From Arthrobacter citreus (GTDB lineage: Bacteria > Actinomycetota > Actinomycetes > Actinomycetales > Micrococcaceae), in contig NZ_CP151657.1 in the NCBI RefSeq assembly GCF_038405225.1, positions 2,480,001 to 2,544,000 on the forward strand: a DNA stretch of 64,000 nucleotides, read 5' to 3'. How positions within the stretch are numbered: the stretch's first letter is position 1; the number at the start of each line of letters is the position of its first letter. Positions 41,015 to 49,526 of the stretch are shown here, piece after piece. The notes beneath the pieces were generated by a model. It was given only the letters and a program-made list of their open reading frames with translations. It was not told the DNA's origin and made no database searches. The position numbers were made by a program, and so were the translations under genes.

Positions 41015-43834
41015 ATGAGCCTTCACACGGAAGCCCCCGCCCCCTCGACGGGGTCCATCGCTGATCTCGGCACGGAGAACATCAGCACCCGGGAAATCGA
41101 CCGGCGCAAAATGGCGCACGATGCTTCCCACTACCTGATGATTCCCGAGGCGGTGGCCACCCCGCGCACCGCCGAGGAAGTGGCCGCCCTGCTGCGCCGG
41201 AGCCGCGAGTTGGGCATCCCGGCCACCTTCCGCTCCGGGGGAACGTCCCTCTCCGGCCAGAGCCAGAGCGACAGCCTCCTGATCGACACCCGCCAGCATT
41301 TCCGCGGCATCGAGGTGCTCGACGGCGGTGCCAGGGTCCGGGTGCAGCCCGGCGCCACGGTGCGGGCCGTGAATTCCAGGCTGGCGGCCCACGGCTACAA
41401 GCTCGGCCCGGACCCGGCATCGGAAATCGCCTGCACCATCGGCGGGGTCGTGGCCAACAATTCCTCCGGCATGGCCTGCGGCACTGAATTCAACACCTAC
41501 CGAACCCTCGAATCCATGGTCCTCGTCCTGGCCTCCGGCACCGTGATCGACACCGCCGCATCCGACGCCGAGGCCAAGCTGCGCACGCTGGAACCGGAAC
41601 TCTTCGAGGGGCTGCTGCGGCTGCGCGGCAGGATCGTCGCCAACCCCCACTCCGTGTCCACCATTGAGCGGCTGTTCTCCATGAAGAACACCATGGGGTA
41701 CGGCCTAAACTCCTTCCTGGACTACGAGAATCCGGTGGACATCCTGACCCACCTGATGATCGGCAGCGAAGGGACCCTGGGGTTTGTCGCCGAGGCCACG
41801 TTCCGCACGGTTCCGGCGCTGCCCAAAGTGGCCACCGGGCTGATGTTTTTCGACTCGCTGGACCGGGCCGCCAGCGCGCTGCCGGAGCTGGTGGCCTCGG
41901 GGCTGGCAACCATTGAACTGATGGATGCCACCTCGCTGCGCGTGGCCGCCGCCGACCCCACCGCCCCTCCCGAACTGCGCGGGCTGGAGATCGCCAACCA
42001 TGCGGCCCTGCTGGTGGAGCATCAGGCCCGCACCGCTGAGGAACTGGCCGAGAAGCGTGACAGCTCACGGGGCCTGTTCGAATCCCTGCCCCTGGCCGCC
42101 CCGTTCGCCATGACCGCCGTCGCCAAGGACCGCGCCGCCATGTGGCACCTGCGCAAGGGCCTCTACACCACGGTTGCCGGCGCCCGCCCCTCCGGAACCA
42201 ACGCGCTGCTGGAGGACATTGTGGTTCCGGTCCCCTCACTGGCCTCCACCTGCGGGGAACTGTCCCGGCTCTTCACCGAGCACCACTACCGGGACTCGGT
42301 GATCTTCGGCCATGCCAAGGACGGCAACGTCCACTTCATGCTCAACGAACGCTTTGATGACCCGGCGGAACTGGCGCGCTACCAGGCCTTCACCGAGGAC
42401 ATGGTGGACCTGGTCCTGGGCAACGGCGGCTCCCTGAAGGCCGAACACGGCACCGGCCGGATCATGGCTGCCTTTGTCCGCCGCCAGTACGGCGACGAGC
42501 TGTACGGCGTGATGTGCGAGCTGAAGGCCCTGATCGATCCGCCGAATCTGCTCAACCCGGGCGTGCTGATCAACGACGACCCGCTGTCCTACATCGCTGA
42601 CCTCAAGGTGGCTCCCACCGTTGAGGTAGAGGTGGACCGCTGCGTGGAATGCGGGTACTGCGAACCGGTGTGCCCCAGCAAGGACCTGACCACCACCCCG
42701 CGGCAGCGGATTGTGCTGCGCCGGGAAATCGCCGCCGCCGAAGCCCGCGGCGATGCCGCGCTGGCCAAGGAACTGCGCAAGGACTATGACTACGACGGCG
42801 TCCAGACCTGCGCGGCCGACGGCATGTGCGTCACGGCCTGCCCGGTGCTGATTAACACCGGCGACCTCGTCCGCCGGCTGCGGAAAGAGAACGCCAACCC
42901 CGTCGCCGATCTGGGCTGGAAGAGCGCGGCCGAGCACTGGTCCACCGTGACCGTGGCCGGCGGCAAGGCGCTGAGCCTGGCCAAGGCGATGCCGGCGCTG
43001 CTGCCCAAGGCTGCCACCGCCGCCGCGCGCGCCGTGGCCGGCAGCGAAACCGTTCCGGCCTACGAAACCGTTCTTCCGGCCGGCGGCTCCAAACGGAAGC
43101 CGCTGGAGAGCCCGGCTGCGGTTGCCGTCTATTTCCCGGCCTGCATCGGCACCATGTTTGGTCCGGCCGGAAACGGCGGGGGCGTCTCCGCGGCGTTCCT
43201 CGAACTGTGCGGGCGCGCCGGGGTGGATGTGCGGATTCCCTCCGGCATTGGTGACCTGTGCTGCGGCACGCCCTGGAAGTCCAAGGGTTTTGCCAAGGGG
43301 TACTCGGTGATGACCGAGCGGGTGCTGGCCAATCTGTGGGAAGCCACGGGCGGCGGGGCGCTTCCCGTGGTCTGCGATGCTGCCTCGTGCACCGAGGGAC
43401 TGGACACGATGAAACGCCTGGCCGGGGAAAGTCCGGAATATCCCGGCCTTGAGTTCGTGGATTCGGTGGAGTTCGTGCGGGACACCGTGCTGCCGCAGCT
43501 GGAGGTGACCCGCAGGCTGCCGTCGATGGCACTGCACCCCACCTGCTCCTCCACCCAGCTGGGCGCCAACGAGGCGCTGCATACCCTTGCCGATGCCGTC
43601 GCTGACGAGGTCTTTGTGCCGCCAAGCTGGGGCTGCTGCGCGTTTGCCGGCGACCGCGGGCTGCTGCACCCCGAACTGACGGAATCGGCCACCGACAAGC
43701 AGGCGGCGGAAATCAACGAGCGCGAGTTCGCCGCCTACGCGTCAGTGAACCGGACCTGCGAGATCGGCATGTCCAAAGCCACCGGCCACACCTACCGCCA
43801 CGTGCTGGAGTATTTGGCCGAGGCCACGCGGTAG
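41015..43834 (+). CDS. FAD-binding and Fe-S-binding oxidoreductase, D-lactate dehydrogenase type
   Basis: A 939-residue three-module enzyme. First, a FAD_binding_4 domain (about 35-250: R-S-G-G-T-S-L-S-G-Q, G-G-V-V-A-N-N-S-S-G-M) with a FAD-oxidase C-terminal domain to about 520 (H-A-K-D-G-N-V-H-F, E-H-G-T-G-R). Second, two 4Fe-4S motifs, C-V-E-C-G-Y-C-E-P-V-C-P near 548 and C-A-A-D-G-M-C-V-T-A-C-P near 602. Third, a CCG-type cysteine-rich region with L-C-C-G-T-P near 750 and W-G-C-C-A-F-A-G-D-R-G near 873. It probably oxidises D-lactate or a similar 2-hydroxy acid and passes electrons to the membrane. TTG 41003 is an alternative start. An LldR-type box precedes it. Confidence 0.88.
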   Translation: MSLHTEAPAPSTGSIADLGTENISTREIDRRKMAHDASHYLMIPEAVATPRTAEEVAALLRRSRELGIPATFRSGGTSLSGQSQSDSLLIDTRQHFRGIEVLDGGARVRVQPGATVRAVNSRLAAHGYKLGPDPASEIACTIGGVVANNSSGMACGTEFNTYRTLESMVLVLASGTVIDTAASDAEAKLRTLEPELFEGLLRLRGRIVANPHSVSTIERLFSMKNTMGYGLNSFLDYENPVDILTHLMIGSEGTLGFVAEATFRTVPALPKVATGLMFFDSLDRAASALPELVASGLATIELMDATSLRVAAADPTAPPELRGLEIANHAALLVEHQARTAEELAEKRDSSRGLFESLPLAAPFAMTAVAKDRAAMWHLRKGLYTTVAGARPSGTNALLEDIVVPVPSLASTCGELSRLFTEHHYRDSVIFGHAKDGNVHFMLNERFDDPAELARYQAFTEDMVDLVLGNGGSLKAEHGTGRIMAAFVRRQYGDELYGVMCELKALIDPPNLLNPGVLINDDPLSYIADLKVAPTVEVEVDRCVECGYCEPVCPSKDLTTTPRQRIVLRREIAAAEARGDAALAKELRKDYDYDGVQTCAADGMCVTACPVLINTGDLVRRLRKENANPVADLGWKSAAEHWSTVTVAGGKALSLAKAMPALLPKAATAAARAVAGSETVPAYETVLPAGGSKRKPLESPAAVAVYFPACIGTMFGPAGNGGGVSAAFLELCGRAGVDVRIPSGIGDLCCGTPWKSKGFAKGYSVMTERVLANLWEATGGGALPVVCDAASCTEGLDTMKRLAGESPEYPGLEFVDSVEFVRDTVLPQLEVTRRLPSMALHPTCSSTQLGANEALHTLADAVADEVFVPPSWGCCAFAGDRGLLHPELTESATDKQAAEINEREFAAYASVNRTCEIGMSKATGHTYRHVLEYLAEATR

Positions 43835-44059
43835 GAGGGTGCTGCTCCTCTCCCGCACGCATTCCCACTCTTTGATCAGTCCCGTGGCCAACGTGACCCC
43901 ATCTGACACACCAGCCCCAGAGGGTGGGAACGTGTGCAGGCGAACGCTAATTCCGGCCGGAACCGGAACCTAAGCGCTACAGGAACGGGATAACTGACGA
44001 GCACCAACGAGACGGCCGAGACGTCCAAGCAGCCGCTTGTTTCGCCCGACGGCGGTCCG

Positions 44060-44452
44060 TCAGGAAGTCTCGGACGGCAGTGTCGGCGGAATCTCCGGGA
44101 GTTCCTGCAGTGACCACTGGTTGCCGTCCGGGTCGCTGAAGTACACAAAGGTCCCCCAATCCAGCGGCGTGATGTCACTCGTTACAACGCCATGATCCAC
44201 CAGGTGCTGCCGGGCGTCAGCGGCGCTGGGCACCACCACCTGGATCCGCTGGCTCCCGGGCTCCATGTCCGTGGTGCCAGGGCCGATCACCACCGAACAC
44301 GCCGAACCCGGCGGGGTCAGCTGCACAAACCGCAGCTCCGGATTAACGCGTTCATCGAAGTCCGCGTTGAATCCCACTTGGTCCACGTAGAACGCCTTTG
44401 AGGCGTCCACATCGGACACGGGTACAGGTACGAGTTCAATTTTCCAGTCCAT
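44060..44452 (-). CDS. VOC family (glyoxalase-like) protein
   Basis: A 130-residue vicinal-oxygen-chelate fold protein. It shows the paired beta-alpha-beta-beta-beta pattern: V-S-D-V-D-A-S-K-A-F-Y-V-D-Q-V-G-F near residues 13-29 and a second module ending in T-F-V-Y-F-S-D-P-D-G-N-Q-W-S-L-Q-E, the typical C-terminal signature. Members include glyoxalase, bleomycin-resistance proteins and dioxygenases. Metal ligands cannot be assigned with confidence and the substrate is unknown. ATG 44452 is chosen because it precedes the first strand; the frame to 44893 runs through a non-coding region with repeats. Confidence 0.85.
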   Translation of the reverse strand: MDWKIELVPVPVSDVDASKAFYVDQVGFNADFDERVNPELRFVQLTPPGSACSVVIGPGTTDMEPGSQRIQVVVPSAADARQHLVDHGVVTSDITPLDWGTFVYFSDPDGNQWSLQELPEIPPTLPSETS

Positions 44453-44540
44453 GCGTTTGAGGGTAAATCGGCCGGCGACCCTGCGGAACTGCCCAGAGGT
44501 CAGCTCCTGTCCGCAACCTGATCCTTCTTCCCCATCGAAC

Positions 44541-44586
44541 TGGCAGTAAGTGCTCTTCCCGGCGCTGGGAACAGCACTTACTGCCA
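44541..44586. repeat. hairpin of the GGCAGAAAGTGCT family in a divergent gap
   Basis: The arms 44541-44554 and 44573-44586 pair perfectly over 14 bp, with an inner TTCCC/GGGAA pairing. The arm GGCAGTAAGTGCT and tail CCATATCGCGG match the hairpins at 7106, 51630 and 62693. Unlike those, it sits between two divergent gene starts, so it is not an obvious terminator here. Confidence 0.65.
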
Positions 44587-44640
44587 TATCGCGGAGGAGA
44601 GGGGAGCCATCTCGCGGAGGAGAGAGGGCGTCTCGCGGCG
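44584..44640. repeat. short tandem repeat of the hairpin tail
   Basis: CCATATCGCGGAGGAGAG at 44584 is followed by CCATCTCGCGGAGGAGAG at 44607 and a partial GTCTCGCGG at about 44629, so the unit repeats with a period of roughly 23 bp. The repeated unit is the tail that follows the other hairpins of this family. It lies 66 bp before the aldo/keto reductase start. Confidence 0.55.
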
Positions 44641-44705
44641 GGAAGCCGGGGACAAACCTCAGTCTGCTGAGGAATAAGCCCGGGAGGCCCCTTGTTGCCG
44701 CCTGT

Positions 44706-45584
44706 ATGACAGAGCAGAACGTATCCCCCGTCCCTCCGACCATTGATCTCAAGGACCTGGGCACGGTACGCCGTCTTGGCTTCGGCGCCATGCGCATTGT
44801 CGGCCCCGGCGTGTGGGGCGAGCCCGAAAGCCGCGGCACCGCCGTCGACGTCGTCCGCCGCGCCGTTGAGCTCGGCGTCGACTTCATTGACACCGCCGAC
44901 TCCTACGGCCCCACCATCAGCGAAGAAATCATCGCCGAGGCGCTGTACCCCTACCCGGACGGTGTCCGCATTGCCACCAAGGCCGGCTTTGTGCGCACCG
45001 GACCCGATGTCTGGGTGCCGCTGGGCCGCCCGGAGTACCTGCGCCAGCAGGTCGAGCTGAGCCTGCGCCGCCTGAAGGTGGATTCCCTGGACCTGTTCCA
45101 GCTGCACCGCATCGATGCCACCGTTCCCGCCGAAGAGCAGTTCGCCGTGATGCGCGACCTGCAGCAGGAGGGCAAGGTCAAGGCCCTGGGCCTGTCCCAG
45201 GTCTCGGTCGATGAGTTGAAGGCAGCCGGCAAGTACTTCACGGTCTCCACCGTGCAGAACCGCTACAACCTCACCGACCGTTCCTCCGAGGACGTACTGC
45301 AGTACGCCGAGGACAACGGCATCGGCTTCATCCCGTGGGCGCCGATTTCCGCAGGCGAGCTGGCCCAGCCCGGTGGCCCCGTGGCCGAGGCCGCCCAGCG
45401 CCTGAACGCCACCGATTCCCAGGTGGCCCTGGCCTGGCTGCTGCGCCGCTCCCCCGTCATGATGCCGATCCCGGGCACCGGTTCCATCAAGCACCTCGAG
45501 GAAAACCTCGCGGCGGCTGACCTGGTGCTCGACGACGCCACCTACGCAGAGCTCGACGCCGCCAGCAAGACCGCCGGCAAGTAG
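44706..45584 (+). CDS. aldo/keto reductase
   Basis: A 292-residue NAD(P)H-dependent aldo/keto reductase, a TIM barrel reducing aldehydes or ketones. The signature [13 protein letters not shown] near residue 58 carries the catalytic Asp and Tyr, Lys is in I-A-T-K-A-G-F near 92 and His in L-F-Q-L-H-R-I near 135, completing the tetrad. The C-terminal [14 protein letters not shown] block near 260 binds NADPH. It starts at ATG 44706 and is followed by a DJ-1 family gene, a pairing consistent with carbonyl detoxification. Confidence 0.91.
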   Translation: MTEQNVSPVPPTIDLKDLGTVRRLGFGAMRIVGPGVWGEPESRGTAVDVVRRAVELGVDFIDTADSYGPTISEEIIAEALYPYPDGVRIATKAGFVRTGPDVWVPLGRPEYLRQQVELSLRRLKVDSLDLFQLHRIDATVPAEEQFAVMRDLQQEGKVKALGLSQVSVDELKAAGKYFTVSTVQNRYNLTDRSSEDVLQYAEDNGIGFIPWAPISAGELAQPGGPVAEAAQRLNATDSQVALAWLLRRSPVMMPIPGTGSIKHLEENLAAADLVLDDATYAELDAASKTAGK

Positions 45585-45663
45585 GCGGCGCGCCACCTGC
45601 AGCACAACCGCCGGGTCCTGCCCGGCAGGCACCACCATTTCCCCACCGAAGGAGCACACCCCC

Positions 45664-46365
45664 ATGGCTAATATCCTCATGGTCGTTTCAGCAGCAGATT
45701 CCCTCACGATGAAGGACGGCAGCGAGCACCCCACCGGCTACTGGGCCGAGGAACTCGTGGAATCGCACCGCGTCCTGCGCGAAGCCGGCCACACCGTGCG
45801 CATCGCCACCCCCAACGGCGTCAAGCCCACCGTGGACCAGGTCAGCCTGGATCCGGCGTCCGCCGGCAGCCCGGAAAAGGCCGCGGCCTTCACCCAGTAC
45901 ATTTCCTTCATCGACGCCGAGCTGTCCTCGCCGCTGGTACTCGCTGACGCGGATCCCGCAGAGTACGACGCCGTCGTCATGCCGGGCGGGCACGGCCCCA
46001 TGGCGGACCTGGCCTTCGACAAGGACCTGGGCCGGATTCTGATTGCAGCCGACAACGACGGAAAGATCATCGCTCCGTTCTGTCACGGCCCGGCAGGTTT
46101 GCTGAGTGCCGAGACCGGGAACGGCGACTTCGTTTTTGCCGGCCGCAAAATGACCGTGTTCACGGATGAGGAAGAGCTCAACGGCGGCACCGGGGAAAAC
46201 ACCCCCTGGTTTGTCGAGGACGTGCTGCGCAACAAGGGCGCCGAAGTGGAAACCGGTCCCGCCTGGTCCAGCTTTGTGGTCCGGGACCGGAACCTGATTT
46301 CCGGCCAGAACCCGCAGTCCAGCGAGGACGTGGCCAAGGCCGTGCTCGCGGCGCTGGCTGAGTAG
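45664..46365 (+). CDS. DJ-1/PfpI family protein (Hsp31-like type 1 glutamine amidotransferase)
   Basis: A 233-residue DJ-1/PfpI superfamily protein of the larger Hsp31/YajL-like branch. The nucleophile elbow is F-C-H-G-P-A-G near residue 140, containing the reactive Cys and His; the acidic partner is probably Glu in the first helix region (T-G-Y-W-A-E-E-L near 26). Such proteins act as glyoxalase III or protein deglycases or chaperones. The segment V-M-P-G-G-H-G-P-M-A-D near 103 is a conserved turn. It follows the aldo/keto reductase in the same direction, with GAAGGAG upstream. Confidence 0.88.
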   Translation: MANILMVVSAADSLTMKDGSEHPTGYWAEELVESHRVLREAGHTVRIATPNGVKPTVDQVSLDPASAGSPEKAAAFTQYISFIDAELSSPLVLADADPAEYDAVVMPGGHGPMADLAFDKDLGRILIAADNDGKIIAPFCHGPAGLLSAETGNGDFVFAGRKMTVFTDEEELNGGTGENTPWFVEDVLRNKGAEVETGPAWSSFVVRDRNLISGQNPQSSEDVAKAVLAALAE

Positions 46366-46374
46366 GACTGCACT

Positions 46375-47223
46375 GTGACTGTCCTGATTGCCGGCTGCGG
46401 CGATTTGGGCACGGAAGCCGGCCTGCGGTTCGCCGCGGCCGGCTTTTCCGTGCTCGGATGGCGCCGGTCCCCGGAGAAAATCCCCGCCCCGATTACCGGC
46501 GCGGCCGCCGACCTGACCGCTGCGGAACTGCCGCCCGTCCCTGCCGATACCGACGTCGTCGTCATTGCCGTGGCCGCGGGCAGCCGCAGCGTTGACGCCT
46601 ACCGGGCTGCGTACGTCGACGGCACCGCCAATGTCCTGGATGCGCTGGAGCGCGACGGCGTGCATCCGCGCCGGATCCTGTTTGTCTCCTCCACCGCTGT
46701 GTACGGCGATGCCGGCGGGAACTGGGTGGATGAGCAGACGCCGGCCGCGCCGGCCTCGGACACCGGTGCCGTCATCCTTGAAGCCGAGCAGCTGCTGCAC
46801 GCACGCCGGCCGGATGCCGTGGTGCTGCGGCTCTCCGGCATTTACGGGCCGGGGCGCACCCGCCTGATCGATTCCGTGAACGCCGGCGCCGCCGTCGTGC
46901 CCGCCTCCCCGCAGCTGACTAACCGGATCCACCGCGACGACGCCGCCGCCGCCATCGTGCACCTCACCACGGCGATTACTGATCCCGCACCGCTGTATGT
47001 GGGCGTGGACAACGAGCCGGTGGATCTGGCCGAGGTGCTGCGGTTCCTGGCCGCTGAGCTGGGCCGGGAGCTGCCGGAGCCTTCGGACAAGGAATCCAGC
47101 CGGGGCGGAGACCGCAGACTCTCCAATGCCCGGCTGCGCGGCACCGGCTTTTCGTTTGCCTATCCCACCTTCCGGGAAGGCTACCCGGCGGTGCTGGCCG
47201 GGCAGGGAGTCCGCCACCCCTAG
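46375..47223 (+). CDS. NAD-dependent epimerase/dehydratase family protein (extended SDR)
   Basis: A 282-residue SDR-fold protein. The nucleotide-binding loop reads A-G-C-G-D-L-G-T near residues 6-13, V-S-S-T-A-V-Y-G near 104 supplies Ser and Tyr positions, and L-R-L-S-G-I-Y-G-P-G-R near 154 is typical of YeeZ/NAD-epimerase-like proteins. The Y-x-x-x-K triad lysine is not evident, so catalysis may differ from classical epimerases. It starts at GTG 46375, ten bases after the DJ-1 gene. Its stop TAG shares a CTAG with the stop of the convergent phosphodiesterase gene. Confidence 0.85.
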   Translation: MTVLIAGCGDLGTEAGLRFAAAGFSVLGWRRSPEKIPAPITGAAADLTAAELPPVPADTDVVVIAVAAGSRSVDAYRAAYVDGTANVLDALERDGVHPRRILFVSSTAVYGDAGGNWVDEQTPAAPASDTGAVILEAEQLLHARRPDAVVLRLSGIYGPGRTRLIDSVNAGAAVVPASPQLTNRIHRDDAAAAIVHLTTAITDPAPLYVGVDNEPVDLAEVLRFLAAELGRELPEPSDKESSRGGDRRLSNARLRGTGFSFAYPTFREGYPAVLAGQGVRHP

Positions 47224-48011
47224 CCGGTGGCAGTGCTGCCCAGCAGGTCCACGAGCTTGGCCGGGTAATCCGTGATGATGGCGTCCACGCCGAGATCGAG
47301 CATCCGCGACATCTCGGCACGCTCGTTGACCGTGTACACCCACAGCCCCAGCCCTGCGGCCCGCACAGCGTCAGCACCGGAGGCGTCCAGGGAGTGGTGG
47401 TCCGCCACCACTCCCTGGACGCCGCGGGCGGCGCCTTCGGACAGCAGCGCCGGATCCGGAACCGATTCGACCAGCTGCCACACGGGAATGCCCGGCGCCG
47501 CACGGGCAAAAGCGCGCACGGTCGCCGGGTCAAAGGAGCTGACCGCAACGGGGTGGTGCCGGAGCAGCCGCGTCCAGTCGGGTCCCCTCAGCGCTTCGGC
47601 GATGGCTTCCTCCACACCGGGTGAGTCCTGCGGCGCCTTGATTTCCAGGTTGATGCCCAGGCCAAAGTCCACGGCGGCGGGCAGCTCGGACAGGAACAGA
47701 ATCCTTTCCCCGGCAAACTGCCCGCCGAACCAGGCCCCGGCATCGAGCCGGCGCAGTTCTGCTGCGGTAAAGGAGGTAATCGGAGCTTCGGCACGGTCCG
47801 GAAAAACCTCTGCCACGTTGGTCGTTCGGGCGCCGGTGCCGTCATGAAAGAGGAACAATTCACCGTCCGCGGTGAGGCGGACGTCAGTCTCGATCATGTC
47901 GGCGCCGGCGGCCCGGGCCTGCGCCAAGGCTACGGCAGTGTTTTCCGGGGCCAGCCCGCTGTTGCCGCGGTGTCCCACGACCATGGTGCGGTTTTCGTCC
48001 GGGGATGCCAT
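47220..48011 (-). CDS. glycerophosphodiester phosphodiesterase
   Basis: A 263-residue GDPD-family enzyme that splits glycerophosphodiesters into sn-glycerol-3-phosphate and an alcohol. Catalytic features are G-H-R-G-N-S-G-L-A-P-E-N-T near residues 13-25 (His and acidic residues), I-E-T-D-V-R-L-T near 40 and F-L-F-H-D-G near 53, giving the two catalytic His and the metal ligands. There is no signal peptide, so it is cytosolic (UgpQ-like). It is last in the ugpAEB operon, 32 bases after ugpB, which explains its role on imported substrates. Confidence 0.92.
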   Translation of the reverse strand: MASPDENRTMVVGHRGNSGLAPENTAVALAQARAAGADMIETDVRLTADGELFLFHDGTGARTTNVAEVFPDRAEAPITSFTAAELRRLDAGAWFGGQFAGERILFLSELPAAVDFGLGINLEIKAPQDSPGVEEAIAEALRGPDWTRLLRHHPVAVSSFDPATVRAFARAAPGIPVWQLVESVPDPALLSEGAARGVQGVVADHHSLDASGADAVRAAGLGLWVYTVNERAEMSRMLDLGVDAIITDYPAKLVDLLGSTATG

Positions 48012-48043
48012 AACCTTGCTGCCCTTCGTTCGCTGATCCGGTG

Positions 48044-49435
48044 CTACTGCACGGAGTTGTTGTAATTATCCACTTCGCGCTTGAGCTCGGTGACGGCCTC
48101 GGTAAGTTCAGTCTGAGTGTCTCCGCCCAGCAGCGCGCCTTCCAGCGCGTCCTCAGCGGCCTTGCGGGCCTGCGGCATGGATCCGGCGGAGCAGCCCTGG
48201 GTTGCCGGAGTCAGCTTTGTCGCGGCCAGCTGCTGGACAGCCACGTCAAACTGCGGGTACTGCTCGCGCCAGGCCACGTCCTTCGGCTCGTCAAGGGCAC
48301 CGCGGGAGATCGGGAAATACCCGGTGCCGGTGTGCCAGGTCGCTTGAGTGTCCGGCTGAGCCAGGAACTGCATGAACTGCCAGGACGCTTCCATCTCTTC
48401 GTCCGAGTGACCCTCATCGGAAATCCACAATGATGCACCGCCAATGATGGGGCCGGAGTCGTTGTCCTCAATCCGCGGATAGAAGCCGACGCCCAGCTCG
48501 AAGCCCTGCTCATCAGCGGCCTGCTGCATGCCCCGCAGCGCCCCGGTGGATTCCAGCGTCATCCCGATCGTTCCGGTCTTGAACGCGTTCTGCGCATCGG
48601 CGGTGGCCCGGCCGGTGTTGCCGGCAACTCCGGTGGCGACCAGGTCCTTCCACCAGTCGACGAAGGTGACGGCGTCGTCGTCATCGAACGAATACTCAGC
48701 TGCACGCTCACCGGCGCGGCCATTCTCGGGTCCGCAGTAGAGCCCGCCGTTGGCGGCGATTTCCTGTTCCAGGAACCAGCCGTAAATGGCCGCGTTGAAG
48801 CCGAACTCCGCCGGCCCGCCGTTGACCTTGGATAAGGTTTCAGCCGCTGCCCCTACTTCCTCCAGGGTCAGGGGCGGGGCCTCGGCATCCAGGCCGGCGG
48901 CGTCAAAGAGGGTCTTGTTGTAGTAGAGCACCGGCATGGAGGTATTGAAGGGCATGGACCACAGTTCGTCGTCGATGGAGTAGTAGCCGGCGATATTGGG
49001 CTGCAGGTCCGAGACGTCATACTCGTCCCGGTCAATGAAGGCCTGGGTTGGCACCACGGCGCCGGAGTCGATCATGAACTGGGTGCCGATGTCGTAGATC
49101 TGCACCATGGTGGGTGTGCTGTCGGACTGGACCGCTGCCTTGTACTTGGTGATGGTGGTGTCGTAGTCGCCCTGGTAGACGCCCTTGACTTCGATTTCGC
49201 CCTCGTTAGCCGCATTGAACTCCGTAATGAGTGCGTCGAGGGTCTCGCCGTTGGTGCCGTCCATGGAATGCCAGAAGTTGACCTCGGTGGCGCCGTCGGC
49301 CTTCTCGAGCACATCGGCGGCCGGAGCACCGGTGACCCCGGCGCCTCCCCCGCCGCCGCACGCGGACAGCGCCAGTGCCAGGGCAGCCGCGCCGGCTGCC
49401 AGCGGCAGGAATCGGGCCTGTGGTGTGAATCGCAT
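48044..49435 (-). CDS. ugpB: sn-glycerol-3-phosphate/glycerophosphodiester ABC transporter binding lipoprotein (UgpB type)
   Basis: A 463-residue family 1 solute-binding protein. The N-terminus is a lipoprotein signal with lipobox L-S-A-C, Cys 26. The F-W-H-S-M-D-G-T-N-G-E segment near residue 54 and G-V-Y-Q-G-D-Y-D-T near 86 match UgpB-like proteins, and P-F-N-T-S-M-P-V-L-Y-Y-N is the conserved hinge motif near 148. It captures G3P or glycerophosphodiesters outside the membrane. ATG 49435 begins the signal sequence; the frame to 49900 runs into ugpE in another frame and is rejected. Confidence 0.9.
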   Translation of the reverse strand: MRFTPQARFLPLAAGAAALALALSACGGGGGAGVTGAPAADVLEKADGATEVNFWHSMDGTNGETLDALITEFNAANEGEIEVKGVYQGDYDTTITKYKAAVQSDSTPTMVQIYDIGTQFMIDSGAVVPTQAFIDRDEYDVSDLQPNIAGYYSIDDELWSMPFNTSMPVLYYNKTLFDAAGLDAEAPPLTLEEVGAAAETLSKVNGGPAEFGFNAAIYGWFLEQEIAANGGLYCGPENGRAGERAAEYSFDDDDAVTFVDWWKDLVATGVAGNTGRATADAQNAFKTGTIGMTLESTGALRGMQQAADEQGFELGVGFYPRIEDNDSGPIIGGASLWISDEGHSDEEMEASWQFMQFLAQPDTQATWHTGTGYFPISRGALDEPKDVAWREQYPQFDVAVQQLAATKLTPATQGCSAGSMPQARKAAEDALEGALLGGDTQTELTEAVTELKREVDNYNNSVQ

Positions 49436-49526
49436 GAAAATGGTCCCCTTTGTGGATTGCCCGAAGCTGGTCGCCCCGGATACTGCTGGAGTGGTGGATG
49501 AGAGGGTGGTGGCTGCAGCCGCAGGG

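Noticed and set aside
42236-43669. 477-residue open frame antisense to the FAD/Fe-S dehydrogenase
   Set aside because: Shadow of a gene with clear cofactor motifs.
43951-43962. TTCCGGCCGGAA palindrome after the FAD/Fe-S dehydrogenase, considered as a terminator
   Set aside because: It is a 12-bp palindrome with no loop, too short to form a stable hairpin, and the flanking pairing is poor. The 43835-44059 gap otherwise shows nothing clear.
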